A DNA stretch of 64,000 nt, taken from the NCBI RefSeq assembly GCF_020682705.1, contig NZ_JAGTTN010000002.1, forward strand, positions 310,001 through 374,000. Direction: 5' to 3'. Positions 57,667 to 64,000 of this stretch are shown here, in pieces. The notes under the pieces were generated by a model that saw nothing but the letters and a program-made list of their open reading frames with translations, was not told the origin of the DNA and searched no databases. How positions within the stretch are numbered: position 1 is the stretch's first letter; every line of letters begins with the position of its first letter. The translations under genes and the position numbers were made by a program. Source of the stretch: Microbacterium allomyrinae. Lineage in GTDB: Bacteria > Actinomycetota > Actinomycetes > Actinomycetales > Microbacteriaceae.

Positions 57667-59657
57667 GAGAAGTCCTGCGCCGTGCTCACCAGAGCGTGCG
57701 TCTCGATGCTCTCGCGCACTCGGCGGATTGCATCCGCGATCGGGATGCCGTTCTCCTGCGAGCCGTCCCGGAAGCGGAACGATACCGTTCCTCCTGAGCG
57801 GTCCTGCTCGCCCGCGATCAGCAGCAGCGGCACCTTCTGCGTCGTATGGGTGCGGATCTTCTTCTGCATGCGATCGTCGCTGTGGTCCAGTTCCGCACGC
57901 ACGCCTTCGCTGCGCAGCTGCGAGATGACCTCGCCGAGGTAGTCGGCGTACTCGTCCGCGACGGGGATGCCGACCACCTGCACCGGCGACAGCCACACCG
58001 GGAAAGCGCCGGCATAGTGCTCGAGCAGGATCGCGAAGAACCGCTCGATCGAGCCGAAGAGCGCCCGATGGATCATGATCGGCCGCTTCTTCTGGCCGTC
58101 GCGATCGGTGTACTCGAGCTCGAAGCGGTCGGGGAGATTCGGGTCGACCTGCACCGTCGACAGCTGCCATGTGCGCCCGATCGCGTCTTTGGTCTTCAGG
58201 TCGATCTTGGGACCGTAGAACGCCGCCTCGCCGGGCACCTCGGTCAGCTTCAGGCCGCTGGCCATGGCGACGTTGCGCAGTGCATTGGTCGAGTAGTCCC
58301 AGAACTCGTCGGTGCCGATCCACTTCGACTTCTCGTCGTCGCGCATCGAGAGCTCCAGCTCGAAGTCGTCGAGGCCGAAGTCGCGCAGCATCGAGATGAC
58401 GAACTCGAGCACACGGGTCGCCTCGCCCTCGAGCTGGTCAGGGGTGACGAACAGGTGCGAGTCGTCCTGTGTGAAGCCGCGCACGCGGGTGAGGCCGTGC
58501 AAGGCGCCCGACAGCTCATTGCGGTACACGGTGCCGTTCTCGGCGAGTCGCATCGGCAGGTCGCGATAGCTGCGTGCGCGCTCCTTGTAGATGAGGATGT
58601 GCATCGGGCAGTTCATCGGCTTCAGGTAGTAGTCCTGGCCGTGTTTGGTGATCTCGCCGTGCTCGTCGCGCTCCTCGTCCATCACGATCGGCGGGAACAT
58701 GCCCTCCTTGTACGTGACGAGGTGATTCGAGGTGAGGAACAGGTCCTCCTTCGAGATGTGCGGCGTGTAGACGTAGGTGTATCCGCCCGCGATGTGGCGT
58801 CGACGCGCGTGCTGCTCCATCTCGCCGCGAACCACGCCGCCGCGGGGATGCCACACCGACAGGCCCGACCCGATCTCGTCCGGGAAGGAGAAGAGATCCA
58901 GCTCCTTGCCCAGTTTGCGGTGGTCGCGCTTCGCGGCCTCCTCGAGGCGAGCCTGATAGGCGCGCAGCTCGTCCTTCGTGGGCCATGCGGTGCCGTAGAT
59001 GCGCTGCAGCTGGGGGTTCTTCTCGCTGCCGCGCCAGTACGCCCCGGCGACGCGCTGCAGCGCCCAGCCGTTGCCGATCGTCCGGGTGCTGGGCAGGTGC
59101 GGTCCGCGACACAGGTCCTTCCAGACCGTCTCGCCGTCGCGGTTCACGTTGTCGTAGATCGTGAGCTCGCCGGCGCCGACTTCGACCGACGCGCCCTCGG
59201 CGGCCTCTTTCGATCCGCCCTTGAGTCCGATGAGCTCGAGCTTGAACGGCTCCTCCGCGAGCTCGGCGCGCGCCTCGTCGTCGGTGACGACCCGGCGCAC
59301 GAAGCGCTGGCCCTCGCGGACGATGCGCTGCATCTCCTTGTCGATCGCCTTCACATCCTCGGGCGTGAAAGGATGCTCGACGCCGAAGTCGTAATAGAAG
59401 CCGTCGGTGATCGGGGGGCCGATGCCGAGATTCGCCTGCGGGTTGATGCGCTGAACCGCCTGCGCGAGAACGTGCGCGGCAGAGTGGCGGAGGATGTTCA
59501 GACCGTCGGGGCTGTCGATCGCGACGGGCTCGACGGCATCCGTCTCCTGCACGGTCGTGGCGAGGTCTTTCAGCTCGCCGTTGACACGGAGGGCGACCAC
59601 GGAGCGGTCGGGAAACAGGGCGAACCCGTCAGCGGGGTAGGACACGGCGTCAGTCAC
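57663..59657 (-). CDS. thrS: Threonyl-tRNA synthetase
   Basis: Charges tRNA-Thr. The 664-residue protein has a short N-terminal region in place of a full TGS domain (usual in actinobacteria), the editing domain ([12 protein letters not shown]), the catalytic core with [11 protein letters not shown] and class II motifs, and the anticodon-binding end. GTG at 59657 with an AGGAGAG site. No T-box leader fits the 61-bp gap. Stop overlaps the HIT gene. Confidence 0.97.
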   Translation of the reverse strand: MTDAVSYPADGFALFPDRSVVALRVNGELKDLATTVQETDAVEPVAIDSPDGLNILRHSAAHVLAQAVQRINPQANLGIGPPITDGFYYDFGVEHPFTPEDVKAIDKEMQRIVREGQRFVRRVVTDDEARAELAEEPFKLELIGLKGGSKEAAEGASVEVGAGELTIYDNVNRDGETVWKDLCRGPHLPSTRTIGNGWALQRVAGAYWRGSEKNPQLQRIYGTAWPTKDELRAYQARLEEAAKRDHRKLGKELDLFSFPDEIGSGLSVWHPRGGVVRGEMEQHARRRHIAGGYTYVYTPHISKEDLFLTSNHLVTYKEGMFPPIVMDEERDEHGEITKHGQDYYLKPMNCPMHILIYKERARSYRDLPMRLAENGTVYRNELSGALHGLTRVRGFTQDDSHLFVTPDQLEGEATRVLEFVISMLRDFGLDDFELELSMRDDEKSKWIGTDEFWDYSTNALRNVAMASGLKLTEVPGEAAFYGPKIDLKTKDAIGRTWQLSTVQVDPNLPDRFELEYTDRDGQKKRPIMIHRALFGSIERFFAILLEHYAGAFPVWLSPVQVVGIPVADEYADYLGEVISQLRSEGVRAELDHSDDRMQKKIRTHTTQKVPLLLIAGEQDRSGGTVSFRFRDGSQENGIPIADAIRRVRESIETHALVSTAQDFS

Positions 59658-59718
59658 GTAACTCTCCTGGAGTGGGAACTGATCAAGGCTATCGTCCTGC
59701 GCGCGCCGGCCCGCCCGA

Positions 59719-60378
59719 TCAGAGATGCTTCAGCGCCTCACGACGGCTGAGCGGGCTGAGCGGGTGCTCCGACGCGAACGTGCGCACCCATTCCGGATCG
59801 ATGCGCGCGTACTCTCGCAGCGCCCAGCCGATGGCCTTGCGGACGAAGAACTCGCGATCGTCGATGTTGGGTGTGATCGTGTCGGTCAGCACCGCGGTCT
59901 CGACGTGTGCCCCCCGCCCGAGCTGGGACAGGATCGAGATGCGCCGGATCCACATGTCGTCATCGCGCGCCCACGTTCGCGCGAGGGTCGCCGTTTGTGC
60001 CGAGTGGCACTCGTGGAGCTCGGCCAGTCGGTGTGCCAGCTCGTCGGTGACGTCCCACCACGCGCCGGTGCGGACCATGTGCTCGACGTCTTCGAAGAGA
60101 GCAGGGTCGCCTGCCACCGGGCGCAGCGCCAGAAGTGCCATCGCCGCGTAGCGCTCCTCGCGGAAGTTCGCCTCGTCCCACAGCCGCCGGGCCGCGCGGC
60201 GAAGGGTCGTGGCATCCGTCGTCTCAGCCGCAGCGCGCCTCGCGACCTGACGGGCGTCCGGCACGCGGACGCCGAGGAACGGCATGGCCGACTTCATGTA
60301 AGCCTGCTGGCCGGCCGCGCGCGCGGGATCTGCGCGGGAGCGGAGTGCCGCACGGATGTCGTCGACGAGCCCGACCAT
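59719..60378 (-). CDS. AlkD-like DNA alkylation repair protein
   Basis: A 219-residue HEAT-like repeat protein resembling AlkD DNA glycosylases ([22 protein letters not shown] near 180-201, and [17 protein letters not shown]). AlkD excises bulky or charged alkylated bases. Family match is by pattern; the substrate is not proven. ATG/GTG at 60378, with a terminator of the tRNA run 50 bp upstream. Monocistronic, convergent with nothing close. Confidence 0.85.
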   Translation of the reverse strand: MVGLVDDIRAALRSRADPARAAGQQAYMKSAMPFLGVRVPDARQVARRAAAETTDATTLRRAARRLWDEANFREERYAAMALLALRPVAGDPALFEDVEHMVRTGAWWDVTDELAHRLAELHECHSAQTATLARTWARDDDMWIRRISILSQLGRGAHVETAVLTDTITPNIDDREFFVRKAIGWALREYARIDPEWVRTFASEHPLSPLSRREALKHL

Positions 60379-60430
60379 GCCGTCACCGTACCGCGCCGGT
60401 CCTGCTCGGACCGTGGTGGAAACGACGAAA

Positions 60431-60448
60431 CCCCCGCCGAGGCGGGGG
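60431..60448 (-). terminator. Terminator of the minus-strand tRNA run
   Basis: CCCCCGCC-GA-GGCGGGGG forms an 8-bp G-C stem, followed on the minus strand by TTTCGTCGTTT. It lies just past tRNA-Val(GAC) and before the AlkD-like gene. Good stem, weak T tract. Confidence 0.75.
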
Positions 60449-60453
60449 TTATC

Positions 60454-60528
60454 TGGTGGGCGATACTGGGATCGAACCAGTGACCTCTTCCGTGTCAGGG
60501 AAGCGCGCTACCGCTGCGCCAATCGCCC
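60454..60528 (-). tRNA. tRNA-Val (anticodon GAC)
   Basis: Complete cloverleaf of 72 nt (60457-60528) plus an encoded CCA (60454-60456). Acceptor GGGCGAT pairs with ATCGCCC; anticodon stem CTTCC/GGAAG encloses loop CTGACAC, anticodon GAC, reading GUC/GUU valine codons; T arm TTCGATC. Last of three minus-strand tRNAs. Confidence 0.95.
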
Positions 60529-60555
60529 GAGTCATGCTCCGGTCGGGACCGGGAG

Positions 60556-60629
60556 TGGAGGTGGCGACGGGATTCGAACCCGTGTAAACGGCTTTGCAGG
60601 CCGGTGCCTAGCCGCTCGGCCACGCCACC
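60556..60629 (-). tRNA. tRNA-Cys (anticodon GCA)
   Basis: Cloverleaf of 71 nt (60559-60629) plus encoded CCA. Acceptor GGTGGCG/CGCCACC; anticodon loop CTGCAAA with anticodon GCA; TTCGAAT in the T loop. Lies between tRNA-Gly and tRNA-Val on the minus strand. Confidence 0.95.
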
Positions 60630-60683
60630 GTGTGGTTTGACCCCACGTGCCGTGATCACCTCGAAAGGAGATCCCTGCACTCG

Positions 60684-60756
60684 AGCGGATGACGAGACTC
60701 GAACTCGCGACCCCAACCTTGGCAAGGTTGTGCGCTACCAACTGCGCTACATCCGC
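60684..60756 (-). tRNA. tRNA-Gly (anticodon GCC)
   Basis: Cloverleaf of 73 nt: acceptor GCGGATG/CATCCGC, anticodon stem CAACC/GGTTG around TTGCCAA, anticodon GCC; T loop TTCGAGT. CCA is not encoded. First gene of the minus-strand tRNA run, 38 bp after its promoter. Confidence 0.95.
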
Positions 60757-60793
60757 ATTTCATCCCCGGGATTCTCACCCGGGCACTTGAAAG

Positions 60794-60821
60794 ACTCTAT
60801 CCGATCCTCGCTGTCATGCAA
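60794..60821 (-). promoter_or_regulatory. Likely promoter of the tRNA-Gly/Cys/Val run
   Basis: Minus strand reads TTGCAT (60821-60816), 16 bp, then TAGAGT (60799-60794), a good -35/-10 pair with the TAnnnT -10 form, 38 bp before the tRNA-Gly 5' end. Confidence 0.55.
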
Positions 60822-60911
60822 AACCGAGCGCGGCCCGCGCGTGTCCGCTCGAATGGTTCGGTGCGGCGTTCGTCATCCGGTAGGATCGATACTCGTCCCC
60901 CTCGGGGAAAT

Positions 60912-60984
60912 GGGCGATTGGCGCAGTTGGTAGCGCGCTTCCTTCACACGGAAGAGGTCGTGGGTTCGAGTCCCGCATCGCCCA
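60912..60984 (+). tRNA. tRNA-Val (anticodon CAC)
   Basis: Cloverleaf of 73 nt on the plus strand; acceptor GGGCGAT/ATCGCCC, anticodon stem CTTCC/GGAAG around TTCACAC, anticodon CAC (GUG codons). CCA not encoded. A TAGGAT -10-like box lies at 60881-60886. Almost the same body as the minus-strand tRNA-Val(GAC). Confidence 0.95.
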
Positions 60985-60989
60985 CAAAG

Positions 60990-61023
60990 AAACCCCTGGC
61001 AGATCCCTCTTCCGGGGGTTTTC
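60990..61023 (+). terminator. Terminator after tRNA-Val(CAC)
   Basis: AAACCCCTGG (60990-60999) pairs with CCGGGGGTTT (61012-61021, one G-U), 12-base loop, ending in TTTT. It sits 5 bp after the tRNA and may also serve the convergent PemK/MazF-like gene. Confidence 0.75.
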
Positions 61024-61071
61024 CCATTCCTGAACGCGTCGTACGCACGAACGGCGAGTCCGCCTCGTCGA

Positions 61072-61614
61072 TCAGTTGCCGACATCCCACCCGTATCGGC
61101 GATGAAGGGCATCCGCCACCCGCGCGAAGCGTTCGAGATCGAGGGCGGATGCCTCGCGTCGCATACCGTCGCGATGCACGCGGTAGATCTGCTCGATGTC
61201 GACCCAGGACGGCCGACCGCGCGAATCCCAGTCCCCGGATCCGATCGACAGGAAGTCGCGGTCGCCGTCATGGGCCTTGCTGGTCAGGCGCACGACGTAG
61301 ACGCGTTCGTCGTCCTCACGGGCGATGACGAGGACGGGGCGGTCTTTTCCACGCCCGTCGTGCTCGCTGTACGGCACCCACGTCCAGACGATCTCCCCCG
61401 CATCGGGATCGCCGTCGCGATCCGGGGCGTAGCCGATCCGCAGCGCTCCGCGCGCGGGCGGGACGACCTCGACCGTCGCGGACGAGCCTCGCTGCGCGGC
61501 CGACAGGCCCGCCGTGACGGCGGACGTGCGTGCGGCGGGAGCGGTGGTCGCCGTCTTCTTCCGGGGTCGGAACAGTCCGGCGAGGGCGGCGAGCAGGCCG
61601 TTGCGTGGGGTCAC
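61072..61614 (-). CDS. PemK/MazF-like family protein, stand-alone
   Basis: A 180-residue protein. The region from about 65 shows the PemK/MazF pattern (GEIVWTWVPYSEHDGRGKDRPVLVIA, in parts), with the conserved RP-V-V strand and later SWVDIEQIYRVHR. MazF proteins are mRNA interferases; whether this one is active is unknown. No antitoxin gene lies beside it: downstream is a tRNA terminator, upstream amt. The first 60 residues are an extra Ala/Thr-rich extension, starting at GTG 61614. It may be a housekeeping relative rather than a toxin. Confidence 0.82.
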   Translation of the reverse strand: MTPRNGLLAALAGLFRPRKKTATTAPAARTSAVTAGLSAAQRGSSATVEVVPPARGALRIGYAPDRDGDPDAGEIVWTWVPYSEHDGRGKDRPVLVIAREDDERVYVVRLTSKAHDGDRDFLSIGSGDWDSRGRPSWVDIEQIYRVHRDGMRREASALDLERFARVADALHRRYGWDVGN

Positions 61615-61654
61615 ATCGTCACCCTAGTCAGAGGCAGCGAACCTGGACGAACGG

Positions 61655-61687
61655 CGAGGGCGCCGCGGCGATGCCGCGACGCCCTCG
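61655..61687 (-). terminator. Terminator hairpin after amt
   Basis: CGAGGGCG (61655-61662) pairs with CGCCCTCG (61680-61687), with an inner CGCGGC/GCCGCG stem. It lies 23 bp after the amt stop and before the PemK/MazF-like gene on the minus strand. Confidence 0.7.
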
Positions 61688-61710
61688 TTACCGGGGAGAA
61701 GTGTTGCGAG

Positions 61711-62952
61711 TCAGACGCGTTCGTCCAGGAGGTAGCCCTCCTCGCCGTGCACGACGGTGTCGACACCGGCGAGCTCGTCTTCGTTCTTCACGCGGAAGCC
61801 GATCGTCTTCTCGATGATGATGCCGATCACGAAGGCCACGATGAACGAGTAGATCAGGACGCCGAAGGCTGCGATGACCTGAACCACCAGCTGCTCGGGT
61901 CCGCCACCGAGGAGCAGGCCGGTCTCGGTCGCGAAGAAGCCGAGGTAGATCGTTCCGATGAGGCCACCGACGAGGTGGATTCCCACGACGTCGAGCGAGT
62001 CGTCGAAGCCGAGCTTGAACTTGAGCTCGATCGCCAGGGCGCAGACCGCACCGGTGACGACGCCGAGCAGCAGCGCGAAGCCGGGTGTCAGGTTCGCACA
62101 GGCCGGGGTGATCGCGACGAGACCCGCGACAGCACCGGAAGCAGCGCCGACCGAGGTGGGCTTTCCGTCCTTGAGCTTCTCGACGATGATCCAGCCGATG
62201 ACTGCGGCGGCGGTTGCGCCCAGCGTGTTGATCGTGATGAGGCCGACACCGCCCATGTCCTCCGAGAGCCACTCGGCGCCGCCGTTGAATCCGAACCAGC
62301 CGAACCACAGGATCGCGGCGCCCAGGAGCGTGAGCGGCACGTTGTGCGGCTTGAGGATGCCCTTCTGGAAGCCGATGCGCTTTCCGAGGACGAGGGCGAG
62401 TGCGAGGGCTGCCGCACCGGCGTTGATGTGGACCGCGGTGCCACCGGCGTAGTCGATGACGGCCACGCCGCTCTCCTCGCCGAAGATCGTCGTGCCGAGG
62501 TTGTAGACCCAGCCGCCGCCCCAGACCCACGCCGCGACGGGGAAGTAGACGAGAGTGGCGAAGAGGCCCGCGAAGATGATCCAGGCGCCGAACTTCGCGC
62601 GGTCCGCGATCGCTCCCGAGATCAGCGCGACCGTGATGATCGCGAACGTCGCGCCGTATGCGGTGCCGAGCAGGCCGGTGTTCGCGCCTTCGCCGGACGC
62701 GAGGCTCGCGAGACCGAAGTCGCTGAACGGGTTGCCTGCGAAGCTCCAGGTGCTGTCGACGACGCTCATGTTGGCGCCGTAGAGAATCCAGAGCACGCTG
62801 ACGAGGCCGAGAGCGCCGAAGCTCATCATCATCATGCTGACGACGCTCTTCGCCTTGACCAGGCCGCCGTAGAAGAACGCCACACCGGGCGTCATGAAGA
62901 GGACTAGAGCGGTCGCAGTGACCGCCCAGGCGATGTTGCCGGGTGCGTCCAT
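61711..62952 (-). CDS. amt: Ammonium transporter Amt
   Basis: Trimeric ammonium channel of the inner membrane. The 413-residue protein has eleven predicted spans, conserved segments FMTPGVAFFYGGLVK, DYAGGTAVHINAGAAALALALVLGKR and DDSLDVVGIHLVGGLIGTIYLGFFA (in parts), and a C-terminal tail DELAGVDTVVHGEEGYLLDERV typical of GlnK-regulated members. ATG at 62952 with a GAGGAAA site. No glnK or glnD follows. A GlnR-type box lies about 110 bp upstream. Confidence 0.96.
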   Translation of the reverse strand: MDAPGNIAWAVTATALVLFMTPGVAFFYGGLVKAKSVVSMMMMSFGALGLVSVLWILYGANMSVVDSTWSFAGNPFSDFGLASLASGEGANTGLLGTAYGATFAIITVALISGAIADRAKFGAWIIFAGLFATLVYFPVAAWVWGGGWVYNLGTTIFGEESGVAVIDYAGGTAVHINAGAAALALALVLGKRIGFQKGILKPHNVPLTLLGAAILWFGWFGFNGGAEWLSEDMGGVGLITINTLGATAAAVIGWIIVEKLKDGKPTSVGAASGAVAGLVAITPACANLTPGFALLLGVVTGAVCALAIELKFKLGFDDSLDVVGIHLVGGLIGTIYLGFFATETGLLLGGGPEQLVVQVIAAFGVLIYSFIVAFVIGIIIEKTIGFRVKNEDELAGVDTVVHGEEGYLLDERV

Positions 62953-63061
62953 GGGGTGTTTCCTCGCATCGGGTCGGTGACAGGGACACGAGCGTCACGG
63001 GTGTCCGCTGCGTGCTGTCGCAAGTTTTGCGAGTGCGGGTTTCACCCGTCGTCCGTATCGT

Positions 63062-63077
63062 GTTTCGCGATCGTTAC
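63062..63077 (-). promoter_or_regulatory. GlnR-like box upstream of amt
   Basis: Minus strand reads GTAAC-GATCGC-GAAAC, an exact match to the actinobacterial GlnR half-site pattern GTnAC-n6-GAAAC, about 110 bp before the amt start. A further GAAAC lies 18 bp downstream (one base off ideal spacing). GlnR binding is inferred, the match is direct. Confidence 0.55.
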
Positions 63078-63158
63078 GACGACCCCCCGTACGTAAACAT
63101 CACGTTTCGTCAGGGCGAGAGCGTGCCGCGAAATGCCCCGAACGGGCGGCGCCGCGGA

Positions 63159-64000
63159 TCAGGCGAGAGTAGAGGCCACGAGGCGCGAGATCGCCCGAAG
63201 GTACTTCTTGCGGTACCCGCCGGCGAGCATCTCGTCGGGAAAGACGAGGTCGAGAGAGGTTCCCATGGCGCGGATCGGCAGCTCGGCGTCGTACACCCGG
63301 TCGATGAACGCGACGAACCGGAGCGCCGCGGACTGGTCGGTGAAAGGCTCCACATCGCGCAGCCCCACCACCGAGAGACCGTCGATCAGCTTGATGTAGC
63401 GGGAGGGGTGCACGCGCGCGAGGTGGCTCACGAGGTCGCCGAACGCGTCGTCCGACACCAGGGCGCTGGTCGCGGCATCCGCGATCGCCGCCTCGTACTG
63501 GGCGCCCGAGAGGACGGCGGCATGCCCGTCGACCGCGCGGTGGCGGAAGTCGGTGCCGTCGATGCGGATCGTCTGGAAGCTGGCCGACATCGCGTGGATC
63601 TCCCGGAGGAAGTCCTGTGCGGCGAAGCGGCCCTCGCCGAGCGCGTTCGGCGGAGTGTTGGATGTCGCGGCCAGCCGCGTCCCGGACGTCACCAGCTCCG
63701 CGAGCAGTCTCGTCATGACCATGGTGTCGCCGGGATCGTCGAGCTCGAACTCGTCGATGCAGAGCAGATCCGCGCCGCGGAACAGCTCGACGGTGTTCTG
63801 ATAGCCCAGGGCTCCTACGAGCGCGGTGTATTCGATGAACGATCCGAAGTACTTCCGGCGCGCGGGAAGCGCGTGGTAGATCGATGCGAGCAGGTGGGTC
63901 TTGCCGACGCCGAAGCCGCCGTCGAGGTAGACACCGGGCTTGATCTCCGGTCGCTTCGCGCGCCGGAACAGGCCCCCCTTGGCTGCCGGTGCGGCACCTG
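63159..64000 (-). CDS. zapE: Cell division ATPase ZapE (AFG1 family), 3' part
   Basis: AAA-type ATPase that in E. coli destabilises FtsZ rings. The visible 280 residues include Walker A GGFGVGKTHLL (near 63908), Walker B DLLCIDEFELDD (near 63735), TSNTPPNALGEGRF, and the C-terminal FPDEMLAGGYRKKYLRAI. The frame is open to the right edge, where the gene is cut. It is upstream of amt on the same strand; a 206-bp gap separates them. Confidence 0.93.
   Translation of the reverse strand, partial: GAAPAAKGGLFRRAKRPEIKPGVYLDGGFGVGKTHLLASIYHALPARRKYFGSFIEYTALVGALGYQNTVELFRGADLLCIDEFELDDPGDTMVMTRLLAELVTSGTRLAATSNTPPNALGEGRFAAQDFLREIHAMSASFQTIRIDGTDFRHRAVDGHAAVLSGAQYEAAIADAATSALVSDDAFGDLVSHLARVHPSRYIKLIDGLSVVGLRDVEPFTDQSAALRFVAFIDRVYDAELPIRAMGTSLDLVFPDEMLAGGYRKKYLRAISRLVASTLA

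Noticed and set aside
59658..59718. T-box leader upstream of thrS (and alaS)
   Set aside because: Gaps of 59-61 bp are too short for a T-box with an antiterminator.
57846..59750. 634-codon open frame on the plus strand opposite thrS
   Set aside because: Shadow of thrS; no ribosome site and no domain.
63159..63722. ZapE gene starting at the internal ATG at 63722
   Set aside because: The frame is open to the right edge and the Walker A and B motifs lie upstream of that ATG, so it is an internal methionine.

Overview
The window looks like a chromosomal segment of a high-GC Gram-positive actinobacterium, most likely Microbacterium or a close relative in Microbacteriaceae. Reasons: strong GC bias at third codon positions, many GTG starts, dense ATGA/GTGA stop-start overlaps, the actinobacterial pyr and aro neighbourhoods, a DUF6704-type protein in the trp cluster, and an actinobacterial IHF (mIHF) domain fused to guanylate kinase. 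No prophage, insertion sequence, plasmid gene or CRISPR array was seen. It is almost entirely core genome. No stretch above about 300 bp lacks a gene; the longest gaps are about 205 bp (39861-40064 and 62953-63158).

Layout: (1) 1-4359, minus strand: histidine and tryptophan genes hisE-hisG-hisF-hisI, a Trp-associated membrane protein, a DUF6704-type protein, trpC and the start of trpB; trpE, often found here in actinobacteria, is absent. (2) 4506-6394: rpe and a divergent glutaminase-STAS gene, apparently sharing one back-to-back promoter. (3) 6446-13345, minus: rsmB, fmt, a degenerate priA, metK, rpoZ and a mIHF-Gmk fusion. (4) 13338-21999, minus: the complete UMP operon pyrR-pyrB-pyrC-(PH-like membrane protein)-carA-carB-pyrF, preceded by a likely PyrR-binding RNA hairpin. 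(5) 22146-27779, minus: three accessory genes between nusB and pyrR: DoxX, a metallo-beta-lactamase/Rieske protein, and a SWIM-SNF2 helicase. (6) 27829-39860, minus: nusB, efp, aroQ, a GNAT gene, aroB, aroK, aroC, aroE, mltG, ruvX, alaS, a small membrane-anchored protein and rpsD.

(7) 40065-44435: rarA (minus), then a small membrane protein, a DUF349 protein and a lone AbiEi-like protein (plus). (8) 44422-54715, minus: rsh (ppGpp), secF-secD-yajC, ruvB-ruvA-ruvC, the YebC-type regulator and pdxT-pdxS. (9) 54826-57044, plus: a MocR-type regulator overlapping a pyridoxal kinase gene, divergent from pdxST with a perfect palindrome between. (10) 57046-60378, minus: an HIT (Ap4A phosphorylase-like) gene, thrS and an AlkD-like gene. 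(11) 60454-60984: four tRNA genes, including an inverted pair of near-identical Val tRNAs. (12) 61072-64000, minus: a PemK/MazF-like gene, amt with a GlnR-like box, and a zapE gene cut by the right edge.

Taken together the window covers amino-acid synthesis (His, Trp, the shikimate route), de novo pyrimidines, vitamin B6, translation (efp, two aminoacyl-tRNA synthetases, formylation, S4, tRNAs), Holliday-junction processing, Sec export and the stringent response. The most interesting points are local: the mIHF-Gmk fusion, the shared -10 promoter of rpe/glsA with two apparently leaderless GTG genes, the PyrR RNA hairpin, the B6 regulator-kinase-synthase cluster with its palindrome, the MBL-Rieske protein, missing trpE and coaBC, and a 28-bp tandem duplication of the rsmB 3' end. 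I found no clear sign of a wholly new multi-gene system.
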